A stretch of 64,000 bases of DNA. Source: Chaetoderma sp. LZ-2023a (taxonomy: Eukaryota > Mollusca > Caudofoveata > Chaetodermatida > Chaetodermatidae). Position 1 is the stretch's first letter. Every line of letters begins with the position of its first letter. Location of the stretch: assembly GCA_034401795.1 (NCBI GenBank), contig CM067369.1, positions 90,572,579 through 90,636,578 on the forward strand, in the 5' to 3' direction. Of this stretch, positions 11,913 to 22,268 are shown in pieces. A program made the translations under genes and the position numbers. The notes below the pieces were generated by a model. It saw only the letters and a program-made list of their open reading frames with translations, made no database searches and was not told where the DNA came from.

Positions 11913-12792
11913 TTGATTATTCTTATGGTTCAGCTTTGCCATTCTCTACTTCTCCGATGGTTCTTTCCTCTTGATAACTTGGTCATGTTAGATTTTTATG
12001 TGACTGACGTTAATTCCAAGGATTTCTGTCTGTCTCCTAAGTTTGATGCCCCTGTTCAAGCTCTAGAAGATTTCTTGAAGGTGGCTGCCTGCCACTCAGT
12101 CGCTCTCGGGGCCTACTTTGGGACATGTTATCTGCTGGCTCCTCTTCCATTAAAGAGACTTCTTCAACTTCTTTCGAAATGGAAGTCTGTGTGTGTGTGG
12201 GGTCAATTAAAGTCAGTTAATTTCCTTGCTCTTCATTCTGCAGCTGTTCTGTTAGCCCAAAAGAATGGCGAGTCAGTTTCGGCCCCGGTGCTTCGCACAT
12301 TTACAGATGTCGCCAGAGGTTCACGTAATTTGGTTTGTATGTCTGGGTTTTATCGCATCTAACAGAAGAAGCAAGCAGCTCAAGTCAGCTGGTGTGTCAA
12401 ATAAGGTAAAACATAGTTTGATTTCTACTTCTCCTTTTGGTCAGGACATCTTAGACCTTTGCTCTCCCAATCTGATTTTGGAGGAGTCTGCTCACATCAA
12501 GGCTACAAAGGAAATTCATTCCCAAATTTCGAATGGTAGGTCTTTCGACAAAAGAGATTCTTCGTTTGTCAGGAGCCCTAATTCTTCCCCTAAGAGGAAA
12601 AGCGTCAAGCCTGATGAGTTTTGGGATATCCATCTAGAAAGTTCACTAACTCTAGTTGATCTCGCTCTAGGTGTCAAGAGAGATTTTCTGATTCCGATCG
12701 ATCTGAATTCATTTCTTCTAACTGGCAGCGGTCCCAATATCGTCCAGCTCCTAAGCCCTCTCATTATAGAGGTAGATCGCCTGCTCCTGTAG
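11913..12792 (+). pseudogene. DIRS gag-like region (fossil)
   Basis: Two overlapping open stretches precede the reverse transcriptase region in the position of the DIRS gag-like ORF. The first is hydrophobic-aromatic and the second Ser/Arg/Lys-rich. Assignment rests on position and composition, because this ORF is poorly conserved between DIRS elements. Part of the broken element; no intact product is expected. Confidence 0.5.
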
Positions 12793-13003
12793 CTTTCATG
12801 TTGAGATCAAGAGGTCGTTCTTCCTTTCGTGGCTCTCAGGTGAAAAGGGTTTGAAGGTCTGGTTTCCTTCCCTCTATTTCTTCCTCGTCTTTTAACATAT
12901 CCTCAAGTTCAGTGCCTTTTGCCAGTGGGTGGGCGCCTTTCTCTGTTCTGGGAGAATTGGCAAGCCCTCATTTAGGACTACTGTCTGGTGAATCGGATTC
13001 GCT

Positions 13004-14377
13004 GTGTTTATGCTCCAACTTGGATCCAAGATCCCCCTCCTCTTTCGTTGTCTCCAAGATGGGGCCCCAGTGTCTTCAGATCATAGAAAGCTACTAGCTT
13101 TAGTGGAGGAGCTAGAGTATCTGATCGAGAAGTGTGCAGTGGACGAAGTTCTCCAGTGGAATATAGATCTGGGCTATTATTCCACAGTCTTCCTAGGACA
13201 CAAGATAACAGGGGCCTGGCGACCCATCGTAAATCTCAAGTTGAATTTGCTCATTCTTACACCCAAACGCATGATGGGGATGATTTCTTCGATTATTTCA
13301 AGTATAGACCCAGGTTTGTGGATGCTCTCTATAGACCTAAAATGCGCACTTTCACGTCCTTATTCATCCCTCTTTCAGGAAGTTCATGAGGTTCGCATAC
13401 CAGAGCCGAGTTTGGCAGTTTCAGGCCATGCCCTTCGGCTTGACCACAGCTCCCTTACTTTTTTGCTTTTTACACATCTGGTTTCAGCTGTTGGAGGAAT
13501 CCTTTACCGACATTCAATCGATCTGCACGTCTATATAGATGATTGCTTGCTAAAAGCAAAATCTTGTCAAATTCCAGAGGGCATCATTCAAAAAGCCTCC
13601 CATCTTTCACGCGATCTGGGTTAGATGTTAAATCTCGAAAAGTCAAATCTGGGTCCTTCCCAAATTTTCACTCATCTAGGAGTAAAATGTTATCTAGTTC
13701 AGGGCATGACTTTTCCCTCAGACTCTCGTCTGGAAGCATTGTCCCTCCTTTCAAAGAATGTTTCGGTGAAGGCCAGGGTTTTTTTCTGCGAGTCTTGGGT
13801 CTCATGGTCAGTGTAGAAAACATTATTCCATGGGTGACACTGATAAGGATACCCTTCCAGCTTTACTTGATGTCCCTGTCGAAGGTATCGATAGATCCAC
13901 TAGACAAATCTATTCCTATCCAAGATCCTCTGTTTCCTCATCTACACTTTTGGATGGATCAGTCTCTTCCGTTGAAAGGAGTCTCCTTGAAAAGTTAGCC
14001 CCCAGTGTGATTATTTTCACTCCTATGAAGGGTGGGGCGGTCTGCAATTCCTTTTCAGTCTCAGACCAGTGGTCGTTGAAAGACGCTTCAGCATACATCA
14101 ATGTTCTAGAGGTTCTTGGTCTGAGGAGCTGATGGGCCAAAAGATTTCTATCAGGTCTGACAACTCAACGGTAATGGCTTTCACAAGATCTTCGAAACAA
14201 GAAACAAGATCTTCGATTCTTTACATCGAAACATGGAACCTTCTCTGGTGTCAGAAAAAATCGTATGTTTCTAGTTGCAAGCCATGTACCACGCCAACTA
14301 AGTTTTCTTGCATATATCAGCTGTCCAAGCTGAGCAAATTTGCTCTCACAGAGTGGTATCTAAAGACTGGTAGTTAA
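13004..14377 (+). pseudogene. DIRS reverse transcriptase / RNase H region (fossil)
   Basis: The stretch shows successive DIRS reverse transcriptase landmarks: GYYSTVFL and TGAWRPIVNLK (fingers), MLSIDLK (first aspartate block), VYIDDCLL (catalytic YxDD block) and NLEKSNLGPSQIFTHLG (the DIRS/Ngaro NxxKS..FxHLG segment). Further on, ISIRSDNSTVMAF fits the RNase H core. This order and spacing fit DIRS rather than Gypsy/Copia elements, which have an integrase instead of a recombinase. The region is broken in several places and sits in the left part of the split element. Confidence 0.75.
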
Positions 14378-14939
14378 GTAAATTTTCTTCTTTGTCGCCC
14401 CCACGTGGATCTTTTTGTGATGCGTCTCAAAGTTCAGATGTCCACATTCATGTCACCTTTTCTAGAGGTTTAGGCGCCGTCCGTGGACACCCTGTCTCAA
14501 TCCTGGACAGGGATGTCAGCATATGCCCACCCTCCAACGATTCTTGTTCCCCTAGTTCTAAAGAAATGCAAGGAGCATGATTGCGAGATTCTCTTGATAG
14601 CACCATTTTAGCCCAGTTGGAGTTGGTTTATGGATTTGCTCGATCTGTTGGTGGACTTCCTTTGTCATCTTCTAATTTGTCCAGACCTGTTATCCCAAGT
14701 CAATGGGAAATGTCTACATCTGAATCCAGAGATCTTCAATCTTTGTGTATGGAAAATCTCTAGTCCACGGCCTCTCAGTTCCAATTTTCTTCCAGATCTC
14801 AAAAGATTCTTACGTGTTCCAGCAGAAAGGCGACCAGACGAGTTTACATTGTCGACTTAAAATATTTTCTAATTGGTGTTCAGACAATGATATTGTAGCT
14901 CGCCGGGCAGTGTCGGGCCTTTCCAATGTATCATGTCGA

Positions 14940-15626
14940 CTCGCCACGCCGTAAGTGCACGATGAGTGACGACGCTGGTTAGCATCTGGGCTCGGGGTGA
15001 TGGACCCTGAATGAGACTGCCCTGCGGGAAACAAAAACCGGCTCCTAAGGCCGGTGGAACTCAATCGTTCCGGTGGGGCCGTGCGACCATTGCCGTGAAC
15101 ATTAAACACAACGGTCTCATCCCAAGAGTTTGTGTCACGAGTATGCCTGTCCATAGCAATTTCGAGATCTATGGACTTACAAGATTTGATTTGGTGACCT
15201 AAAAATATAAGTCTATACAATGTGTTTACATAAAATATGCTAGATAAAACTACAATAAGAGCATAGGAAAATACAAGACATAGAGGCAGCTAGATGAACT
15301 TTTAAAGATGGAGCTCCCGGAGGTACCACACAGACTCGTAGGTCTGCAGAGGTATCCGCGCAAGGGAAGCTCCCTTACACGAGACATAGATTTTTAACTT
15401 AATATAAATTATTATACCTCTAAGCTGAAAGGAATAAGAATATCTCAGACGAAAAGTGATGTGCCTAACGCAGGCACTACTGCTAGTGCAAGTTAGGGTG
15501 AGGAGTATTATCCCCCCTGTTTAAGACTTTATGTTCGGCCTCAACGTGGCACAGGGGTGTAACCCACTGGGTGTCAATCCAGACATTTGGAGGGGCTAAG
15601 CAGAGCATTATGCACAACGCAAATGA
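14940..15626 (+). other. LINE 5' untranslated leader
   Basis: GC-rich sequence with no long frame, containing ggctcctaaggccggtggaa and gtaacccactgggtg. It probably holds the element's internal promoter, but no specific site could be identified. Confidence 0.5.
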
Positions 15627-16889
15627 ATGACACTTGGAGATCGAATCAAACGAAATGGTGCTCGCCCTGTGAGGATCCGCCAGGCAGGTGCAGCGCCGGG
15701 CTCCAGGCCTCGAAGGAGCCCACCCTCAGCTACTGGAGGTCCCATCAACTCGTCTTGTGGAGCCAGGAGACGAGGATGGAGAGCTACTGGCCAACCGAAA
15801 AAGAAGACCAAACGCAAAGAGAACCCCAGTATCAACATCATGCACTGGAATGCAGATGGGGTTACCAACAAGAAATCAGAGCTCGAACGGTTCCTGTACG
15901 AAAACAACATTGATATCTGCTGCATCCAAGAGACACACCTGCAAGAAGGAAGACCATTTAAGATCAGAGGTTACCAGATTTTCCGGTGTGATCGAAGAGG
16001 AAGAAAGAAAGGCAGGGTGATCACCTTGGTCCGAAACAGCATGAACGCCAGCCAGATCAAAACCTTTATGGAAGAGGCAGAATTTATCAAGATCAAGGTA
16101 ACAACCAGCAACTCTGTGATTGACATTGTCAATTATTACTGCCCTAATGACAAGAATCTCTCACTTGACACAATCCAGGTCCCGGACTGCCACTTACACA
16201 TTGCAGGAGACTTTAATAGCCAGTCTCAGAGCTGGGGATACAGAACACTTGATAAACGAGGAGAAGACATTGAAGCATGGCAAGATGAAAAGCACCTTTT
16301 ACTTGTCAACGATCCCACAGATCAGCCTACCTTCTACTCGCACCGGTGGCACTCGACAACAACGCCGGACTTGGCATTTTGTACAGAAGACATTCACAGA
16401 AACCTCAGTAGAGTGGTCGGATCGCAGTTAGGAGGAAGCGACCACCGCCCAGTCCTCTTCTCTCTTTCTGGAAGTATTTCAACAAGTTCACCTCAACATC
16501 CAAGGTGGAACTACAAAAAGGCAAATTGGAGTCTGTTCGGCATTCATTCCAATGAGCTTACCCAAAATATGGCAGTAGAAGGGAGAAACATCAACAATGC
16601 GGTCAAGGAATTTAATTCAAGTATCCTCAAGGCTGCCAACGAAGCGATTCCTCAAGGGTTCAGGAAAAACTACCGCCCCTACTGGACAACAGAACTGCAA
16701 GCAGCACCTGATAAACTAGACAAGGCCAGAGAAGATGCAGAGGGTAATCCCTGTCATGAAAACCTCTTCACACCACAACAGACTAAAGCCAGGTATCTAA
16801 AGACCAAACTGGAGGCCAAAAGAAGAAGCTGGAGGGAAAAGACGGCAGGGTTTAATTTAGAGAGAGACACAACAAAGCTATGGAGCTGA
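15627..16889 (+). CDS. LINE endonuclease domain (5' part of the LINE polyprotein)
   Basis: The 420-residue frame starts at an ATG in the first in-frame position after the leader. After a basic N-terminus (residues 41-66, RRRGW...KKKTKRK) comes an exonuclease-endonuclease-phosphatase fold. Its catalytic landmarks are all visible: NADG (N75), QETH (E102), GDFN (D195, N197), TPDLAF (D248) and GSDHRPV (D272, H273). In LINEs this apurinic-type endonuclease nicks the target so the new 3' OH primes reverse transcription. The frame ends early. By eye, one base is missing near 16,887 (agc-tgactaaagc), after which the LTKALNDEG-type sequence continues in another frame. The second part begins after a G-run. 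The product was originally continuous with the next entry. Confidence 0.85.
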   Translation: MTLGDRIKRNGARPVRIRQAGAAPGSRPRRSPPSATGGPINSSCGARRRGWRATGQPKKKTKRKENPSINIMHWNADGVTNKKSELERFLYENNIDICCIQETHLQEGRPFKIRGYQIFRCDRRGRKKGRVITLVRNSMNASQIKTFMEEAEFIKIKVTTSNSVIDIVNYYCPNDKNLSLDTIQVPDCHLHIAGDFNSQSQSWGYRTLDKRGEDIEAWQDEKHLLLVNDPTDQPTFYSHRWHSTTTPDLAFCTEDIHRNLSRVVGSQLGGSDHRPVLFSLSGSISTSSPQHPRWNYKKANWSLFGIHSNELTQNMAVEGRNINNAVKEFNSSILKAANEAIPQGFRKNYRPYWTTELQAAPDKLDKAREDAEGNPCHENLFTPQQTKARYLKTKLEAKRRSWREKTAGFNLERDTTKLWS

Positions 16890-16929
16890 CTAAAGCACTG
16901 AATGATGAGGGTGTCGGGGGGGGGGGGCG

Positions 16930-19464
16930 GTGTGTGTGAAGATTACTCTTGAAGAAGATGGACAAACACTGTCAGGAAAGATGGCTGCAGATGCCTTTGC
17001 GAAGGCATATGCAAAAGAAAGCAACATTTCTATACCACGAATGCGTCAAAAAGAGGTTAGAAAAGAGCAAAAGGAAAGAAGAGACACCAACACTCATGAT
17101 GCAATGAAAGTTGACATTAGTTTAGCAGAACTGAAGAAGTCTATCCGCCAATTGAAGAAGAAGAAATCTCCCGGGCCAGATGGCATTACGAATGAAATGA
17201 TCCAACACCTTGGTAATGCATCTCTCCGCAAGTTGCTAGATATCTTTAATCTCAGTTGGACCAATGGAGAGGTTCCTCAGTGCTGGAAGGAAGCCAGAAT
17301 AACTCCTATTCTGAAAAAATGGAAGAACAAGACGAAAGTGCTGAGCTACCGTCCTATCAGTCTTATGAGCTGTATATGCAAGACCATGGAGCGCATCGTC
17401 AACCAGCGGTTGCAGTGGTACCTGGAGTCGGAGAACACTATAGTTTCAGAGCAGGCCGGCTTCAGACGATACAGGAGCACAGAAGATCAAACAACACATC
17501 TTGCACAGGTCATAGAGGACACTTTCCAAGCCAAGAAGGTGATGCTAGCTGCCTTTATTGATCTGCAGAAGGCATTTGACAAGGTGTGGAAGGATGGCCT
17601 CCTCGTGAAGCTCCGGCGCACAGGCATCGGTGGCAACATGTTCCAATGGACCCAGTCATACCTACACAATCGCAGAGCTAGGGTGCTGGTGGATGGACAA
17701 TCTGGACAGAATGTATTGCTGAGACAAGGGTTACCACAAGGAGGAGTATTATCACCAACTCTGTTCATACTCTTCATTAATGATATTGTAGCAGAGCTGC
17801 CCAATGGGATCCAACCAGCCCTCTATGCAGATGACCTCGTACTCTGGTGCACCGAGGAGTACACAACGACTGCCACGTACAGAATGCAGCTCGCCTTGGA
17901 CAGAATTACAGCTTGGGCCAATCGCTGGTGTATTACCATCAACAAAGAAAAATCATCAGCCATGCTATTCTCACTGTCCACCAAAACCAAGGTTGGCAAT
18001 CTGACACTGGGCAGTACTCCACTCGAGTACGAGGACCAGCAGACATACCTGGGAGTCACCTATGATAGAAGATTAACATGGAAGGAGCACATCCAGAACG
18101 CAGAGGCAAAGGCCAGAAAGCTAAACATCATGAGGAAGCTGGCAGGAACAAAGTGGGGTGCCAATGGAAGGATCCTCAAGACCATCTACCTAGGTGCCGT
18201 GCGACCACACCTTGAGTATGGATCCAGCTCATGGATGCCAGCAGCTAAACCTCATCAACAGAACCTCGACAGAGTACAAAACCAGGCACTGCGCATCATC
18301 ACTGGTGTAATGAGATCAACACCAATAGAAACAATGGAGCAGACAGCAGGCATTCCCCCACTTAGTAAAGGAAGGGAATGCAACGCACTGATCCAAGCTG
18401 CAAAGTTCAAATCGTTCAACAACCCCCCGATGAAGATCAGGCAAGCACAGCTGTCATCAGGAAGACTTAAAAGATCAAGTTTTGTGAAAGAGACAAAAGC
18501 ACTTCAAAGGAAACACCAAGAAATGTTGCCAGCACAAATAGAAGACCCAAACCACACCCTTGATCCTCCACCCTGGGAAAACAAACTAGAGAGCATAGCT
18601 ATTCGCACCACAGTACCTCATCTCATAACCAAAGATGAACACAGTGATGTGAGCAAGAAGGCCCTGACCATAGCCATGCTGGAAGAAATGTACCCACCGT
18701 GGACATGGATAAGGATCTACACAGATGGATCAGCCAAAGATGCAATTAGGAGCGGAGGTGCTGGACTGCACATACAGTATCCAAACAGACAACATGAGTC
18801 AGCTGCAATACCGACAGGCAAACACTGCACAAACGACAGAGCTAAAGTCGAAGCACTGGTCCATGTAGCTAATACCATCAGCAGAACAGCAGACCCTATT
18901 GCACAGATTGTCTTTTTATCTGATGCCCGCTCCGTCCTTGAGGCTATCACCAAAGGTAAGCTGCCACAACTTGAAGAAACACTACAAACCATCAAATGCT
19001 TTCGGATAGCATTGCAGTGGATGCCCTCACACTGTGGAGTCCAAGGAAATGAGGAAGCAGACAAGATGGCAAAGGTGGGTGCAGAAGAGAATCAGACAGA
19101 AAACATGGTTACGCATACAGAGATGAAGACTATCATCAAGTCACTCTATAGAACACCTCAATCAGAAGATGCCTACCATCATCTCTCGAGGCCAGAGCAA
19201 GTGACCATTTTTCGTCTCAGAACTGGACATAACAGACTAAACCAACACATGTACAGGCGGTTCCACCTTACGACATCGCCCGCTTGTCCTTGTGGAGAAG
19301 CAGAACAGACCACAGAGCACATACTTCAATGTTGCAGTACGTATCAGCTGCTGAGAGAAGAGATCTGGCCTTTGTCAATCTCCTTTCTTGAAAAGCTGTA
19401 TGGGCCTGTGGAAGAACTGCAGAAAACCATAGATTTCATCTTGAGAACGGCTCTCCAAGTGTGA
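16930..19464 (+). CDS. LINE reverse transcriptase, RNase H and Cys/His knuckle
   Basis: A frame of 844 residues, open to the end. The first codon shown is GTG right after the G-run, so this is an internal continuation rather than a true start. Reverse transcriptase: KKKSPGPDGITNEM (about 77-90), AFIDLQKAFDKVW (first catalytic Asp), GLPQGGVLSPTLF, ALYADDLVLW (about 297-306, catalytic YADD) and the thumb YLGVTYDRRLTW. RNase H: IYTDGSA (about 596), AKVEALVH, FLSDARSVLEA and GNEEADKMAK supply the D-E-D-D acidic residues. A C-terminal knuckle CPCGEAEQTTEHILQC lies near 785. It is separated from the endonuclease frame by two frame changes, a missing base near 16,887 and the length of the G-run at 16,916-16,927, so this copy is inactive although otherwise well preserved. 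Confidence 0.9.
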   Translation: MCVKITLEEDGQTLSGKMAADAFAKAYAKESNISIPRMRQKEVRKEQKERRDTNTHDAMKVDISLAELKKSIRQLKKKKSPGPDGITNEMIQHLGNASLRKLLDIFNLSWTNGEVPQCWKEARITPILKKWKNKTKVLSYRPISLMSCICKTMERIVNQRLQWYLESENTIVSEQAGFRRYRSTEDQTTHLAQVIEDTFQAKKVMLAAFIDLQKAFDKVWKDGLLVKLRRTGIGGNMFQWTQSYLHNRRARVLVDGQSGQNVLLRQGLPQGGVLSPTLFILFINDIVAELPNGIQPALYADDLVLWCTEEYTTTATYRMQLALDRITAWANRWCITINKEKSSAMLFSLSTKTKVGNLTLGSTPLEYEDQQTYLGVTYDRRLTWKEHIQNAEAKARKLNIMRKLAGTKWGANGRILKTIYLGAVRPHLEYGSSSWMPAAKPHQQNLDRVQNQALRIITGVMRSTPIETMEQTAGIPPLSKGRECNALIQAAKFKSFNNPPMKIRQAQLSSGRLKRSSFVKETKALQRKHQEMLPAQIEDPNHTLDPPPWENKLESIAIRTTVPHLITKDEHSDVSKKALTIAMLEEMYPPWTWIRIYTDGSAKDAIRSGGAGLHIQYPNRQHESAAIPTGKHCTNDRAKVEALVHVANTISRTADPIAQIVFLSDARSVLEAITKGKLPQLEETLQTIKCFRIALQWMPSHCGVQGNEEADKMAKVGAEENQTENMVTHTEMKTIIKSLYRTPQSEDAYHHLSRPEQVTIFRLRTGHNRLNQHMYRRFHLTTSPACPCGEAEQTTEHILQCCSTYQLLREEIWPLSISFLEKLYGPVEELQKTIDFILRTALQV

Positions 19465-19985
19465 TACCAGCGATCGAAAAGAAGAAGGAGTATTATCATG
19501 GCATGGACCGTCGTCGCTGAATCCTTGCGAGAGGCAAGTGCCTCGCGTGGGCCTCCGTTTCGGGAAGGTGCTGCCATGGCTTAAAGCGGGAGAAGAGTAG
19601 CAGGCAAAAATGGGCCTACTCTAATATTCCAAACAAAAATGCTGTACTAAGAAAAGACGATACCTAGTGAGATTATGACTATAGGGGTGCGTACTGTTTT
19701 ACGTGAAGACGGGACGGAAGATTCCCGATGGATTCCTTCATCACCGTCTTATGTGATGCCTAATATGCTGAGTTAGTAGTTGCCACTTTATTTCTGCAGG
19801 CCTTCTGCTTTGCTTAATTCCTTTTAGTTGTTTTCAAAACAAGAATTAGTTTAGGCCGCAACTGGCCGATAACTACCTAGCTATTAGACATGGCTGTCAC
19901 GGAGAACAGATGCCCGAGGACATCAGTACTGCAGACAGCGCTCATACATGTTACTTAGCGGGACCTCCGAACTGGGTGAGAATCC
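19465..19985 (+). other. LINE 3' untranslated region
   Basis: About 520 bp between the LINE stop and the start of LTR similarity. No poly(A) tail is evident. The sequence runs directly into the LTR at ggacactgaaattgac. Confidence 0.5.
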
Positions 19986-20760
19986 GGACACTGAAATTGA
20001 CACGTAGATCTGTAGTCAACGTGAGACGATACGCTCTCCGGAAGCTGGAAAGTTCCCGCAGGGTGGTTCCCGCAGGCTGGTGTTCGCAAACAAGATTCCC
20101 GCCAGAACGTCCATGGCGGGGTGGGGGGGGGGGGGAATCATCGCTCAACACTATAAGCCTATTCAGAATGTCTAACGAGCAGTCAGTTAAAGATACCATA
20201 GTACTATGTAGTGAAGAAAGTTCCCATACACCAATGGCACGGATGGAAGGTGTAAACAACCCGTCACAAGCGGTGGTTGTCAGAGGCAAATGAAGATACA
20301 AAACAAAGCTTCATGGTGCTAGGTACGTCAACCAGCTCTGATGACGCACTGGGCAGAGTTTACTTGCTGCGGTCGAAAGAACTTACACGATTGGTGCGTC
20401 GTCGTTTGAAATACCACTTTTAGGCGTGGCCGGCAGATCCGGCGAGTCATCCATCAAAGAACATCCTGCCTCTATATCTGTAGACTCACAAATTCAGGCG
20501 CAAAGGCCTCACCGCAAGTTTGTGTTCCGAATGTAGATGTAGTATTCGTGAACGGTTTTCGAAAGTTCCAAATTACTCCCGCAGATAGGGAGTTACAAAA
20601 CTGTTTTAGTGTGGTGGGTTGGAGAACTGTACACTACGGGATAAAAACCCGGCGCATAGCGAAGGAACATGCGTAATGTCTGTCGCGCTTGTAATAGCTG
20701 GTACAGATCCAACCTGTTCGGCCCCTGGCCGAGGATGCTCTCGATCACTGGATCGCTTCT

Positions 20761-20769
20761 CCTTTTATA
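20761..20769 (-). promoter_or_regulatory. TATA box of the left LTR
   Basis: TATAAAAGG on the minus strand. Expected transcription start is about 30 bp downstream, near 20,735, marking the U3/R boundary. Confidence 0.6.
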
Positions 20770-20800
20770 CTCTCCATGACATCACAGGCGCAGGCTTCAT

Positions 20801-20827
20801 CCAATCATCGTTCGAGCAACAGCCAAT
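20801..20827 (-). promoter_or_regulatory. Two inverted CCAAT boxes in the left LTR
   Basis: CCAAT reads on the plus strand at 20,801-20,805 and 20,823-20,827, placed between the heat-shock element and the TATA box. The right LTR has the equivalent pair, including 30,261-30,265. Confidence 0.55.
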
Positions 20828-20853
20828 CAGCACACAGCTAATAATAGCGTCGT

Positions 20854-20878
20854 CGAACGTTCTAGAACATTCTAGAAG
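20854..20878 (-). promoter_or_regulatory. Perfect five-unit heat-shock element in the left LTR
   Basis: Five abutting pentamers alternate GAA and TTC with no mismatch: cGAAc, gTTCt, aGAAc, aTTCt, aGAAg. This is the consensus for trimeric heat shock factor binding. It lies in the U3 part, upstream of CCAAT and TATA boxes on the minus strand. Confidence 0.8.
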
Positions 20879-21320
20879 CTTTATGTCCATGTGGTTATGA
20901 CGTGAAGGCAATATTTTGAAGGTAATCTAGAAGAGTTTTCCTGGATAACTCAGCCATTTCCCAACCGATTTTGAAATGGTTTACAAATTTGGAAAGCCCG
21001 TCGAATTCTGGTCTTGATTAATGCCGGATTTGACGGGAAGAGAATCAATAAGAATTACAGTGTACCAGCTCGGTACACTATAAGCGCAATCCTATCTAGG
21101 TCACAACTACGTGCTCCATGGAAACAGCGACCTGGCGCGCGCATGCGCATAATGCGTTTTAATGAACTTAGTCGTTTTTCGACATGCTCTCTCTCCCATA
21201 GGCCTATATACGCTTATAGCTCTACCCAGAGGGGCGTGTTCAGGAAACGAATCCTAGACGGGCGGCGCATACCCAGCTTAGCTGGTACGGCCGGTACCCG
21301 ACCGGTCGATCCGAACTACA

Positions 21321-21333
21321 TCACCCCCTCCTA
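21321..21333 (-). promoter_or_regulatory. Polypurine tract next to the 3' LTR
   Basis: The minus strand reads ctaggagggggtga directly before TGTAGTTCGG, the first bases of the LTR. This is where plus-strand DNA synthesis is primed in LTR elements, and it confirms the minus orientation. Confidence 0.65.
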
Positions 21334-22268
21334 GTTTGACATCCGTGGCAAACGATCACGCCTGGCGGATCGATACATGGACGTACGCTAGGCGGGAATC
21401 ATAGACTTCCCGGGTAGGCGCTAGTGCGGGTAATCATAATCTCTGCAAAGAACACCCAAGCTCCAACATACCACAATTTAAGTTTATAAATATATATAAA
21501 AATATAATAACAAAAAGACAAGGTATATAAATATTACCTATGTAACATACCCTGATGAGGTATGTTTTTATTAATCACACCGAATTACTTGCGCACCCCG
21601 GGTTAATAAAGGAGCACACAACACGTATCACCAAGCGTTATTATTATATATATCTAACATATTTATTTACGGCCCGGCCTTGCGGGTCCGCAATGGGCAG
21701 CTCTCGTTGACTCCCTATCCGTCCTGAGATCTAAGAGAGGAAGAAAATTAATAAGAAAAATAAGATATATAATAATAACTTAAAACTGGTTTATCAGGCA
21801 GCGTCAGCGCGGGTGAGACTGCATGACGGGATTGTGACGTTATTGCACTGCGGGAGGTTGTATTCTTTACATCGCGCATGATGTCCTTACAACTTTTAGA
21901 GCCCGGAGTGCTCATTTTGTATGAGACACAACCAGATATGTGTGCGGCTGTGTAGGATAACCGTAGTCATCCTAGTGACGGGATTCAATTGATCTAACAC
22001 ATATAATAAGAAGAAAAGTATGTCAAAAATAAAGTAATAATTAACACATTTCCACGAATCGTCTATTAACATTTCTGCTGAATTACAGATGATTACACCT
22101 CAGCAGCAAAATTTTCCCATCGAGTTTGGGTCCCGCGACTAACGGTGGTAGGTCGCGGTGAAGGCACTGTCATTGCTGAAATGCTCTCATCATTATTATT
22201 ATTGGCACTGTCCGAAACATCCGAAGTGATGGTGGCGGAAATATGGTCATCCATGATGTCCCTCACAG
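21334..22268. other. Non-coding interior between accessory region and 3' LTR
   Basis: AT-rich patches around 21,480-21,540 and 21,730-21,780 are present. No coding pattern was recognised. Confidence 0.5.

Larger units (their letters stand above)
14940..19985 (+). mobile_element. LINE (non-LTR retrotransposon), I-superfamily type with RNase H
   Basis: About 5.05 kb. A GC-rich 5' leader (14,940-15,626) comes first, then two consecutive frames encoding endonuclease (15,627-16,889) and reverse transcriptase plus RNase H (16,930-19,464), and a 3' untranslated region to about 19,985. The domain order EN-RT-RNaseH-Cys/His knuckle fits the I superfamily (I, Nimb or Ingi-like); I cannot choose the clade by eye. 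No separate upstream gag-like ORF is visible. The copy lies exactly between the DIRS left half and the left LTR, and the LTR's first bases differ from those of its partner. This fits insertion at or within the first bases of the LTR. Both ends are placed to within about 10 bp, and no target duplication was resolved. Confidence 0.75.
19986..21320 (-). repeat. Left LTR (3' LTR of the minus-strand element)
   Basis: Aligns over its whole length with 29,400-30,750. The right edge ends ccgaactaca. The first three or so bases at the left edge differ from the partner (ggacactg versus tgtcactg), consistent with the LINE junction there. It holds a G-run at 20,119-20,134 and the promoter sites listed separately. 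Confidence 0.85.

Noticed and set aside
20619-20900. Plus-strand open frame conserved in both LTRs (also 30,057-30,338)
   Set aside because: Conserved only because the LTRs are copies; it overlaps the U3 promoter antisense to the element and has no recognisable domain.
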